DNA of 64,000 bases, taken from positions 434,001 to 498,000 of the forward strand of contig NW_006917104.1 of assembly GCF_000516985.1 (NCBI RefSeq), given 5' to 3'. The position numbers were made by a program, and so were the translations under genes. Source of the DNA: Pestalotiopsis fici W106-1 (lineage: Eukaryota > Ascomycota > Sordariomycetes > Amphisphaeriales > Sporocadaceae). Each line of letters opens with the position of its first letter. Positions within the stretch are counted from its first letter, which is position 1. The notes beneath the pieces were generated by a model, which saw only the letters and a program-made list of their open reading frames with translations, was not told where the DNA came from and did not search any database. This document shows positions 20,949 through 31,656 of this stretch, in pieces.

Positions 20949-21401
20949 CTAAGCAACAGTGGCAGCGTTGGAATCAGAAGAGATCAGGTTGCCGTTGGTA
21001 TCGACCGCTGAACAAGCTCCAACGGGTAGATCGCCACGGCGGGCGACCGTTGCGGCGTTGGAAGGATCGAAGCCGACACATCGAGTAATGATCTTGCCGT
21101 TCTCCGAGGTCGCGCAGCAAGATCCGATATCTAGGCCACGGGCTGCCAGAGGGGACGAAGTATCGACGCTGCGGGAGCATCGAGCAAGGAGCTTGCCAGT
21201 CTCGCCCGTCGCCAATGTGCCAACACCACGACGAGCGACAGTGGCTGCGTCAGATGGGTCAAAGCCGACACATCGAGTGAGGATGGTGCCGCCCTCTGTG
21301 GTCGCGCAGCATGATCCAATATCGAGGCCACGAGGAGCCACAGATGGAGCAGCGAGGGTGGTAGCTGCAAGAGAAAGAAGGGTGGTGGCGAAGAACTGCA
21401 T
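20949..21401 (-). CDS. Secreted repeat precursor with Arg/Arg-Arg processing sites (candidate RiPP precursor)
   Basis: A single exon of 150 aa. Residues 1-18 form a signal peptide (MQFFATTLLSLAATTLAA). Four imperfect repeats follow: 25-58, 59-88, 89-122 and 123-150. Repeats 1 and 3 match at 29 of 34 positions and carry GLDIGSCCAT and TRCVGFDPS. Repeats 2 and 4 are diverged. The first three end in AARG or ARRG contexts, which the Golgi protease Kex2 could cut; the last ends AATVA at the stop. There is no Tyr. A strong TATA box lies 123 bp upstream. The gene diverges from a UstYa-type gene 765 bp away, the classic partner of such precursors. The alternative is an internally duplicated Cys-containing secreted protein or effector. 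Peptide processing is inferred, not shown. Confidence 0.75.
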   Translation of the reverse strand: MQFFATTLLSLAATTLAAPSVAPRGLDIGSCCATTEGGTILTRCVGFDPSDAATVARRGVGTLATGETGKLLARCSRSVDTSSPLAARGLDIGSCCATSENGKIITRCVGFDPSNAATVARRGDLPVGACSAVDTNGNLISSDSNAATVA

Positions 21402-22166
21402 CGTGTTTATGCGTTACTTGTGTTTTGGCTGCGTGCGAGTGTTTATGTGAAGAAAGGTGTACTGGTGTCTTGGAGAGAACAATGCTGTGTTGAAAGAAGG
21501 AGGCACTGAGTGGAAGTAGAGGCCTTTTATAGACAATTTGGACGGAGCATCCTATCTTCGTGTCTCTAGCGCAACAGCGATTCCAATAATATCATGAACA
21601 GACTTGGAAGCTTCATTGCAACGTACCATGCACAAGAAGCGACGATACCATATACATTACTTTTTACGTATAACCCGTTGAAGGATGGTATTCCCTGTGT
21701 CGCGCCGCTTGATTCCAACCACTTTGAGTATAATGGTGAAAGATCTCATCTTCTAGTTGCAGAAAAAGTACCAAGCATACGAAACTGAGAATCCATGCTC
21801 GATGCCCCCTTGCTTCAAGTGATTAAGCAGCATCACACTCTAATGGTATTCAACTACCTGATAGAGGTAAGCTGGGTATTGTTCTTTTCATTTTTGCGAA
21901 ATCAAAATCCTTCCTTTGATGTATTGACAGCTTTGCCACCTCGTACCATTCCGTGCCACTTAGGTAACGGATTAATAAAAACACACGTAAGATCATTCTA
22001 GCAGGCACCCGGGAAACGACCCCTTTCATGTTTTCTTATCATAAATACTGCTAAGAGCCTGCATGATTGTACATTATAGAATCATTCTAATTCCCATCCT
22101 AATTATACTTTCACCACATCTAATTGTCTGATTTGCGTCTCGCGCGCCGCAAGACACCAAAGGACA
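21402..22166. promoter_or_regulatory. Shared promoter region of the repeat precursor and UstYa-type genes
   Basis: This 765-bp region lies between two divergent start codons. It includes the TATA box at 21524-21531 for the precursor. The shared position makes co-expression likely. ORFs at 21594 and 21795 look like chance. Confidence 0.5.
21524..21531 (-). promoter_or_regulatory. TATA box of the repeat precursor gene
   Basis: The minus strand reads CTATAAAAGG with TATAAAAG at 21531-21524, 123 bp upstream of the ATG. This is a near-ideal TATA element, consistent with strong inducible expression. Confidence 0.55.
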
Positions 22167-23044
22167 ATGTTTTCTTTCAAATCCATTATGACAAGCCGAA
22201 AAGACGAGCAATATGGTCGTCTCATGCATGACGACGAACCCATAGAGCATGTGGATAAGGACCTCCATACACGATATCTGCGCAAAGTCTTTCATTTGAA
22301 CTGTTCGCTCATGTCCAACCTCTTTCTAGCGCTGGTAGTTGTAGGACTGCTAGCCCGGACCTCTTCCCAGCCATCCGCATTGACTCTATCAATCCCATAC
22401 ACTGGCGTTGGTCCCGTCCAACTACTGGAGGATCAGCTTGCCGTCTCATCAAATGTTATAAAGACCTATCGGTTCGCCGAGGATAACTTGGATGATTTGG
22501 ATTTCAGGAAGGGAGATCCTTACTGGCGCGCCCTCTTTCCTAGTGAGATTGCTGGAAAAGAGCATAGTTGGTCGTGTACACTAACATCCAATATAGAAGG
22601 CGAGGGCCAAGTCTATCTCGAAGACGATGTCATAGAGTCCTACAAGCTTCCACCATCTATGAGAAACCCGGCCAAAGGGAATATGTCCGCTTATCTAATG
22701 GCTGGATACCATTCCTTACACTGCATAGTAAGTCCATACTGAGTTCAATGATACTTGTTACTGATTCAGTAAAGGGGAGCATCCGGCAGTCATTGGGGAG
22801 ATTCATGGCAGCCCATATTACTGGAGGCCAGTACAATATAACGCAGCACGACTGGCTTCATACTGTTCACTGCGTGGCGGACTTGCGTCAAGTGCTATTT
22901 TGCAATTTTGACGAGACTCTGATGCCTTACCAAGCAACGATCCACCCTGGTTATCATCAGAAAAAGGTGTGTAAGAATATGCGGCCTATCGATGAGTGGC
23001 TGGAGTACAACTATGAGGGGAAGTTCTTGGACAATGTCGAATAG
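22167..23044 (+). CDS. UstYa-family (DUF3328) membrane oxidase-like protein
   Basis: Two exons (22167-22727, 22775-23044) give 276 aa. A cytosolic N-terminus (about 1-48) precedes one membrane span, LFLALVVVGLLA near 52-63. The lumenal domain carries the two family motifs: YHSLHC with H182, H185 and C186, and HTVHCVADLRQ with H216, H219 and C220, then VLFCNFDETLMP. UstYa proteins catalyse oxidative cyclisation of ribosomal peptides (ustiloxin, asperipin, phomopsin) and act in cyclochlorotine maturation. The intron is unusual: the acceptor is AAAG at 22774, because the AG at 22769 would put a stop in frame. The first His motif falls at the splice junction. It diverges from the repeat precursor gene, so that peptide is the obvious candidate substrate. 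Family call strong, substrate inferred. Confidence 0.88.
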
Positions 23045-26000
23045 GGAGCTGCTGTTATATAATCCGTTTATCGATATTTGCTACGAAAGCTCTCCGCTAC
23101 ATAGTTTCTTCAACCTGCATATTGAACAAGTAACAAATCTGGATGATGAATAAGTTCCCACTATTTGCCATGGGACTTTAGGGAAGCAATCAAAGATACG
23201 CTGGAGAAGAGAGAGGCGCTCGAACTAGAGGTTCTCAAGTGTTCCAGTCGAGAGCAGGAGCACTGAGAGGATGCTCGAACTGACTCGGTTGCCACGGGAG
23301 TGGAGAAACCTACAAGCAATCATGGTCTCCAAATGGAGTCACGGATCACATTCTGTGTCCACAAAAATAAAGGGTTGCCTAGAGGCGAATCGGCTATGCT
23401 GGCAGACAAGGTTGTCATAGTGACTATGCTTGATATGTACGGTACTTTCAATGGCATTTGGTGCCGTGGACTACTGCGGCGGATGGGGAAGCACGGATGG
23501 CATATCCGATGCCTTCGACACGCCAAATCCGTCTTATCGTGCCGCAAAAGACCTCTTTGTGACGATCCTAGGGTTCTCCAGATGGGAGACACACGCGATC
23601 AAATTATTCCTTCGTAGCACCGTAGAGGCACTTCCACGGTGGTGTTACATCGTCACTAATTGCGGTGAAACATTCCAGCATCGTTAGTGGGCACCATAGT
23701 GGAATGGTCAAAAATATCACAAACTGAATTTAGACATGTTCGGAGCAGCCCCAGTATCCATATGGGTAGACAAGGTTTATGTAAACTCTAGGTATCTGCA
23801 AGGTCTGAAGAAATCACAGGGGTCCATAAGGCAAAGCTTTTCAAGGCAGCTAGCACGTTGAAGAAATCCAAAAGGCTATTCTGCTCACCACGAATTGTGC
23901 TGATGCCAATGATTAAAAAAGGGGCCCTTACCCTCCCGCCGTTGCGAAGGGTCCTTGTATGGCGTAGAAAAAGGATCGATCACGCCATTCACCCCGCTAT
24001 AACATGGGCGTCGGGGGCACAGTAGGTACCTAGTTTTAAGGTTGCCGGAGATAGTGATTCGACATTTGCCCGCAATACGGAATGTGGAGTCTCGTCCCAA
24101 TGTAAACTTTTAAGCTTATGAGCCTCATTCAGCCATGTCTTACTGGCATTGGCGAGATACTCCATCGCTGAAGGATTATACGAGTGGGGGGCTCCGCTAC
24201 GGATATGTAGTGCGTCGTGGAGGATGGTCCTTTTAAGCATTTCTGCCAAGTGCTTATCCGCAGGGTCCACTACCGAAGGATCTAAAGGTGGCAGCTTAAA
24301 AAGGGCAGGTAGCAGTATACATGGATCAAATGTGGATGTTTCACCACGCCATAGTACGGCACGGAACAATTGGCTTTGGCGGATGGGGCTACCAAAGCCT
24401 TCGCATCATGTCCTCGCATCACGCCCTTGCATTGTCAACTATAGCCTCATAGGATGTTTCAACCCTGATTCGAGGAACAGCATACGCCTACTTCAGGGGA
24501 AACTTGCAATTGTGAATATACTAAGCACTAGTAACAATGGATTTTACACCTCATCCTATATTGTCTTTTGTCCCACTCTCCATCGCCGCAGGCCCCAGTA
24601 CGACCAGACCCCCTGCCTTCAAAGGCCAGTCAATGCCGTTTAGCGAAGTCCCTTAAAGCATCCAAAAGATGAGGCTATAACCTAATGCGGCTATATTTTG
24701 AGGCCTAGCTATAGCAACGTTGTATAGCGCCACAGCACAATACGCAGATATCCCCCATCACAACCGTACTCTCTGCATCACACCGCTGATCATCATAGCT
24801 CATTAGAAAAAGGGAAGCGAGGATCTGACGATGATGAACTAATTACCAAACACAGTTCAAAGCGGTTGGAATATGTCTCTACTAGCCTTTTCAAGTGTTT
24901 CCAAGGAAAAAGACGTGTCGAGCATGATACAGTATCTGCTTAGAGCGATACACTCGCAACTAGACAGACCGGAGTTGGATGACCCCAAACAATTGCGTGC
25001 CAAACAAGGCGAAAATTGGTACGTTTTCCATTCTCAAAGGATCGTAAACTAATGCTCGCCGTGACATGGATGCTAGGGACTAAGCTGGTGAAAGTGAGTA
25101 AAGATTTGTCGCGATTGGCTCGGGCGTTCTCCGACACGAACGTCTGTGAGGCTAACCCTACCGATAGGATCCTGCGGGAACCACGGGATGCTTAATTAGA
25201 CTTGACTTATTCAACCGACTTTTAATGTTCGACTATTATGTTCCTAGAACTTCTCATTTACGATACACCACTAAGCCGTATCATCAAAGGAGAGGGGGGC
25301 TCCCGGTTAGTACCAAGGTGTAGATGGTGTAGATCCGTGATACAATTGGATCGCATGTGTGTAAGCTTCATTAATGCTGTACGTAGCATGGAGAATCTTT
25401 GTGTCGATGCAAAGTTATTAAGACCATTCTCTTCCACGAGGAGAATCAAACAAGCATTTTTTGCCGATTTGCGCATCACTCTATCATTGGCTAATTTGAT
25501 CCAGGGTCTTTGAAAGGTTCGGTGGTTGCATAATCCCGTGCCGCTGACATCGCATCTTCTTTGGGTCTGAATGCGGAGGAAGCAGCCGAGGTCATGGGTT
25601 CCATGCATGATATTATGTAAATCACCATACGTTTGCATCGAGTGCTTTGTAATCTGTAAGAGTATTCTAATGGGAGAAATGGATTAGTTTGGCCCGTTCA
25701 GACTACCTAAGCATACATCTATTTTCGGGAAACTTGCAAACCTCGGGAAAACTTTGGACATACTATCTGGAAGCTCAATGTGCATGCTTGATGTATATTT
25801 TTTCTATGAATGCTAGTTTACTCCAGTCGTTCTCCTCCGCGGAGAAAGAATACCCGCTGGGCCATACTGGCTTTGAAGCTGAGATGGCTGCAGGAGAGAA
25901 GGGTTTCGGCGTCAAAATAGTTAAAGGACGCACCAATTATAACAGCAACAGTATGATGCAAATTCCCAAATGAGAAGACTTAATACATTCCGCATGAAGA

Positions 26001-26310
26001 TGCACCGAATAAGGCAACTGGGTGCTTGACTAGCAAATACATGGTTGCTCCGGCTGAGAAACATGGAACCTTTGCTTCGTGGTACGCTGGCGTCGATCTT
26101 GTACCATGAAACAATTGTGCAGTACCATCGGTGATTTACCGTGCATTTAAGCAATTGTGACTGAAACAGACACGAAGAGTCATGGTTAGATCCATGTGCT
26201 TTCGGCCATGTACCTAGCAACTCGCTCCCAAGGCCGGAAATTGTCGAGTAAGAGTTCGCGTGGCGCGCAAAAACAAGTTGAGGAAGGGCGAATCCCGTAC
26301 GAAACTTGTG
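23045..26310. other. Gene-poor stretch with uncertain ORFs
   Basis: About 3.3 kb without a gene I can support. Short open pieces occur on both strands (23300-23687 plus, 25258-25638 minus), none with a recognisable family. The longest candidate, 23989-24369 minus, is listed separately. I saw no terminal inverted repeats or transposase motif. Confidence 0.5.
23989..24369 (-). other. Unassigned ORF, possible gene relic
   Basis: A minus-strand open frame of 126 codons has protein-like composition: STFDPCILLPALFKLPPLDP, then a helical stretch HLAEMLKRTILHDALH and SYNPSAMEYLANASKTW. Nothing upstream or downstream extends it in a way I can support, and I do not recognise the family. It could be a fragment of a lost gene or chance. 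Confidence 0.2.
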
Positions 26311-26799
26311 TTACGGCAACGCTCTAGCCACAAACGGTGTCGACCAGAGCGCGCGAATGTCTTCCCTCAGTGATCTGTCCTTCGGGGGTCCCAGTCGTAT
26401 TTGCGCCTGCCTATTCCTTTTGGATAAGATCAGGCACAGCCAAACCAAGACTGACATTAATGCCGGGCTGGCGATGCCGAAGGTGTACAACGCAGGACGT
26501 CGAATATCCTCCCCTGCAGCCCAAACTCCTAGTATTAGGATGGCGGGCAAGTACGTGATGATTAAAACAAAGCCAGCCATCCGTATATCGGTATCCAGCA
26601 TCCCGGGGTCTTCTTCGGTAAAGACAGATAAACATGGAGGAATATGGAAAATCCTTTGCGCTCGGCGACCCCATCGTACAATGACCTCCCGTCGTTGAAC
26701 TAATAATCTGTCGACGATGTAGAAAATACCACTTGCAAAGCCGAGGAGTAACACTCTGTCAATGAAGTACCTCAAAAACTCTCTGAAAAAGTCTGCCAT
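26311..26799 (-). CDS. Small three-span membrane protein, unknown
   Basis: A single open frame of 162 aa from the ATG at 26799. Three hydrophobic segments are visible: RVLLLGFASGIFYIVDRLL near 15-33, AGFVLIITYLPAILILGVWA near 75-94 and FGIASPALMSVLVWLCLIL near 107-125. They are separated by charged loops. The tail is Arg-rich (SKRNRQAQIRLGPPKDRSLRED). I do not recognise the family. The clear alternation of spans and charged loops, and an ATG start, favour a real gene. The opposite strand also has open frames (26306-26698), which I take as shadows. Confidence 0.45.
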   Translation of the reverse strand: MADFFREFLRYFIDRVLLLGFASGIFYIVDRLLVQRREVIVRWGRRAQRIFHIPPCLSVFTEEDPGMLDTDIRMAGFVLIITYLPAILILGVWAAGEDIRRPALYTFGIASPALMSVLVWLCLILSKRNRQAQIRLGPPKDRSLREDIRALWSTPFVARALP

Positions 26800-29029
26800 G
26801 GTGAATGGGTGCGAGGAGGACTATGTAGTAAGAGAGGGTGTAGAATTGGCACAAAAGTGATGAATTGGGCTCCCTCACACTTTGGTGGGGAGGAGTCCCT
26901 TCTTATAGCCGCATGACCGCAATAATGTTGGTCAATTAGGCAGCACAAGTTACAATAACAGAACCTGCACCGAAAAGTTTGCACGCATTGTGGTGAAGAT
27001 TAAGGTTGACACAATTCTTTTTCGTAGTACCAAGGGATGAGATACACACCCAAATGGGCGGAGAAAGGCGGCGAATATCCTTTATAGTTTCAGCGTGAAT
27101 CATCAATTGTTCCTGGCTTGGCTTTCAAACCTTAATTAGTACACATTAAATTCACCTTAGATGTTTGGATTGAGCCTTACGCAGCCCTACGAGCTTATTG
27201 CCTGGGATGGAAGTGCAACCAAGCACCTGAAATATCTCTGGCTAGGCATATTGTGGTCGGTTCTTGCCTCGAAGTGGTCGTTCCAAAGAAAGGAAACTAC
27301 AGGTACAATCTCGACCCACCACGCTAGCCCATACACTGTCTGGTGACGCAAAAAACTGTACCTTCCCCGAGTGATGGGACAAGTTGGGGCAAGAGAAATT
27401 TGTACTTCAAGAACGGCAGGAAGATCGTAGTGCGAATGCCGCTTGACAAAGTACATTGGAACATGTGGCAAGCGACAGTACGGGATACTAACTAACGTGT
27501 TGGGTAGAAAGCTACGAAGGCGGGAACAATATGCTGAATCGGATGAACTGGTGTCAAGACATCTCTGCGAAAGATTGTGACATTCGCTCGTTGACCCTGA
27601 TTGGATAGACAAGTCATTCATCGATAATGACAGACTTTGGTCTCTGGGAAGCAATACTACCTATTTACCATCAACCATGTCCCGGCGCTTGTCTCTTGAT
27701 CATAGTACGAAAAGACACAAAATATATCACTCAAAAAACTGACGTACTCAAACTTGTTTTCTTTCGCGTCAGATGCATTCACTTATTGTGAAGAGGTTTC
27801 TAGAAGGTGCTTCCGACAAGCTCAACTTTCCTTTCCACAATTAGCTCTGTTGCTGCTTCCGAAGCCCTTGGCTTGCGATAATTATGAACGAACAGGGGCT
27901 CCTTCCAGACATTGTTTTCCCCAGTTTGTTTATTTAATCGAAGAAACTCGTCCAGCAGTAGATTCTCCTCTCTTCCTTTTCTCTTCATATCATTACTTGC
28001 TAAATATATTCCATACCCACCGCGATTTCTCAACATGTTACCCGCAGCGATCTCCTCACTGCTCAATTTTTGTGCCCGTGTCGGTCTTACGATCGTCGTT
28101 CCCCTTGTACTCCAGGCCCTCGCCGCCAGGCTTGCAGTGCCCAGCGGTCTGGATGGTTCAGAGCCTCCAGACCAATGGTGCATTCGCTTCAAGGTGTACA
28201 TCCCGCCAGCTCTACTTGGGGCCGCTTTATGCGCCTGGGTAGACACGGTGGGGCTTACAGTCTTTTAGACTGACAGTGTCTTCACTTGAAGTAGGGAGCA
28301 TCAGTGTCTAACACTAAGACTCAATTTTTGGAACCTCACTTGGGCATACCTTTGGGTGTGATCCTGAGAAATGGAGCGGGCTTTGACGGTTGACTGCGAA
28401 TACTCTGAGCTTTTTTTGTGTCTTTCGGCCAGGTATTACGACCTCATCCCAAACCTGAGTTGTTGGCCCTACACTACTGCTGGCAACTCGTGGCCTATCT
28501 TGTCATGTCGGTCTAGCTCGGTGGGCAATCTGTGGATAGGGTCTTGCTATTTTCAAGGTACGGCCCGCTCCCCTCCAGACCTTTGATGATATAACATTGA
28601 CAAATTCTCGAATGCTCCACCCAACCGACCTCCCTTTACACTGTAACGCTTGAAGTGGCTGATGCGTTGTATGGAAAAAGTGGTGGGTTGAAGATTGTAG
28701 GATAGACATGTGATATTCGTTGCGTAGGTGGCTTGGTCGTTTGGATGAAGGAGCAAAGGGTCGATATTGCCAGCCTGGAGAAGCAAATAGCGAGGATGCG
28801 TTGTAATCTCTTGATCGGATATTTGGAAATATTCATGCAATTATCTTCAGTACGATATATCCGAACCCTAACTATTGATCAAGTGTTCCCTGTATGTTTA
28901 TGGAGTCTCCCAACATCGGGACGTCAGGTTACAAAACTCAACACATGTTGTCACTCAACTACCCGGGCTATTCAGCGCTATCGACACCGCCCTTCACTCT
29001 CAATATCCTACTTATTCTACCTTTGAAAC
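26800..29029. other. Intergenic with two doubtful small ORFs
   Basis: About 2.2 kb. The plus ORF 28035-28268 (77 aa, hydrophobic, LLNFCARVGLTIVVPLVLQA) could be a tiny membrane protein. The minus ORF 27187-27654 (155 aa) is open but family-less. Neither is strong enough to call. No repeats recognised. Confidence 0.45.
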
Positions 29030-30448
29030 TCAGCTCATCCATTTCAAGATGGCATGTGCCCACCAAGCTGACCTCTTGTCAACATGCCTGGCAACATATG
29101 TTGCCATGAGTAGTGAGGATGGTATCATTACAAGGCCACAAACCCACCACTTTACCGTCAAACATTAGCATTCGACTCATGGAAGTACCACTGTTATATG
29201 GCGATGGAGACTCACCGTGATGTACTCCGGAAGTGGCTCCGGCGCAATCCCGTCTACCCAGAAGCGATTCCCCGTGAAGAGAGCGTACGTAAAGTTCATG
29301 ACAGGGTTCCGGAAGCAGCGGTAGTAAATAACGTGTACCAGATACAGAGAGAAGGATGCCTCTCCGAGAAACTCGAGCGGGCGTGCACTGAGAAGCCTTT
29401 GGAGGACAGGCGTGTCGTTGATCAGTATGACGAGACCGACTGAACCAATAGTACTGATGCTGAATTTTGTGTACTCCCAGTGGCGACCACGCCAGGGTGG
29501 CGGAACAAGGTTCTGGAGAAATTGGTAACCCGGAGGCCAGGATTCCTCAAACGGTTGACAAAGCAACCAAAATGAGAGCACGGATAGAAAAAGCTTCTTG
29601 AAGACTCTGCTATGAGACCGGGAGGACCAGGCATACAGAGAACCATCGGATTTACGATTCGATAGCTTGCGCTCAATGATAGGTGCTGGAATATCTTTAG
29701 CCGAATGCAGTGGAATTTGGTGGTTTCCTGGGTGATTTGTCGCCTCTGCAATCAAGAGGCCGGAGTAAAAGCCAAAGATATCCCAATTACCGTGCCAGAG
29801 TGTATGCAGCAAGATTAAAAGGACAATACATATCCTCTTATTGTGATTAATGCCGGAAAGCGCGAGGATAGTTAGGTAAACGCAAAAAGAGCCGCGTAGC
29901 TCGCGAGGAATTGTCCAAAGCTGATCATTTAGGCCTGGGTTTGGGGAGATATCGAGAATGTTTAGGCTGTCCACCAGGTATGCGAGGTAGTATCTGAAGT
30001 GCAATACCGGTGAGCCCCAAGGGACAACGCCAATCTTATCAAGTTGAGGCCACCACCAATGGTATAGTCCCAGGTATAATGCAATTTGAGCCACCGTGGC
30101 CATGATGAAGACGGGGATGTAGAGTCGAAATACCCTTCGAAAGGCTGCAGAGGCGAGCTTTTGGTAAAATCGAGATATTGTGGCCTCATTTCTGGTCTGG
30201 ACAAGAGACACGGATATGGAATATCCCGACAGGACCATGAAAAGGGCTACCATGGATTTTGCGGCAAAGATGATGGATATGGGTGGAAGCTGATAAAAGT
30301 GTCGGTTATCGGCCACCGGCTCTGCCCAGTAAGACCTGAACGGAGCCTCGATGCATCCCATGAAAAGATGGTCAACAGCCACTATGAGCGCTGCTATGCC
30401 GCGAAGGCTATCTAGCCACTGGATGCGTTCGATGGAACTATGCATCAT
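29030..30448 (-). CDS. Acyltransferase-3 family membrane O-acyltransferase
   Basis: Two exons (30448-29216, 29149-29030) join in frame to 450 aa. The N-terminus IQWLDSLRGIAALIVAVDHL is the hallmark of Acyltransferase_3 (PF01757), with the LDSLRG motif and a catalytic-type His. ALFMVLSGYSIS, AAFRRVFRLYIPVF and FLGEASFSLYLVHVIYY are further family segments. About ten hydrophobic spans are present. The short second exon adds the last span and HVDKRSAWWAHAIL, matching the usual WRxVDxPSxxFA ending; without it the protein would end abruptly in intron. The family transfers acetyl or other acyl groups to sugars, polysaccharides or lipids. It diverges from a GT2 synthase gene 1.2 kb away, which may make its substrate. 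Confidence 0.9.
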
Positions 30449-31656
30449 GCCGTACCATGAAAATTCTTAACTAGAGTCAACCGAGAAACCCGGTAAAGTG
30501 TAAAATGGAAATTATGATCAATGTCATGAAAAGGATTGGGACAAATCGGTTCTCTTGGGAGAAGTGTACAGTCATTGTTCTCTGCTTGTTACGTAGTCGT
30601 CCTCATTTAGTCGGGGGGTAAAAGGGCTGGGTTTGATTTGATCATCATCGTTCCTTTCAGAGTGGGCGACGGGAAAAATATATCCAAGACAAGCGAATAT
30701 AAAAGCACTAATACTTGTAATGAGGTAAGCGGGAGTCGGATACCTGTACAACTGCCGAAACCTTCTTTTTTTTCCTCCGGCATTCATTTGAGGGAATATG
30801 GAACGTCCATGACCCTCCTCTGTGTCTATTTTGATCGCGCTTCGGACAAGTTATAACGGATCCTGGTGGCAAAGTGAGGCTATGTTGACAAGACACTAGT
30901 TGAGATTCACAAGTCTCGATAGCTGGGCTCCAATTTCGACACATATCGCCCATGACTATTGAAGTTACATACACCATGGAATCAAGTTTGAGCAACATGT
31001 GGATCTCTCTTGGAAGCAAGCATCTTATCATACGAGGCCGGAACGCTCGGTGAGCTGCAAGGAACAGTAAATCCCCGAGAAGTCGTCTTGTATCGATTCT
31101 TGGCCTGTGACAGGCATGCCACGGCTATCGTCAACATGAGCGCCATCATCAGAAATTCTGCAAGATCCACCATTGCCAAGCCTCGCCCAACCTTGGCATT
31201 ACCAGACTATGAAGTACTTTATGAAGTACTAGGTCCTAATCGTATGATCGGAATGTCAAATCTTGTTGGCTGATGGCTTGATTATCAGAACGAGTCATCA
31301 TGATCAGATTTGCCGGACGTTTTTGTGGTTTCATCACATTGAAAAGACCCCTGCAAAGACGGTGCGTGCATGCGGGACGAGCCGTTACCATGGACCGGGG
31401 TGCTATTTCTTTAACATCTTGGAATATTTGCCGAAACCGAATTCCAGTAGCGCCAAGATATTTCTCTCTGAGAGCTTATCCCTTGGCTTTATAACAGACG
31501 GATGTCGGGTTCACTCCCGTCTCGCAGCTTTTGTTGAATTACTACAAAGACCTCAAGGTCGTTGCAAATTAATATCGCTTTTGCATCTTGTATACAAACA
31601 AATTGAATTTTCACCTCTTTCTGTGCTGCAGCAGCTCGGCAACTTTCATTCTCAAA
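30449..31656. other. Intergenic, divergent promoter region
   Basis: A 1.2-kb gap between divergent acyltransferase and GT2 genes. Minus ORFs at 30572-30787 and 30982-31179 each contain a hydrophobic segment and could be exons of a small membrane protein, but I could not join them convincingly. Confidence 0.4.

Noticed and set aside
20959..21450. Plus-strand ORF of 163 codons over the repeat precursor
   Set aside because: It is the antisense shadow of the repeats and has no signal peptide or motif.
27800..28268. Overlapping plus and minus ORFs
   Set aside because: The minus frame is Arg/Ser-rich without features; the plus frame is a 77-aa hydrophobic ORF too short to support.
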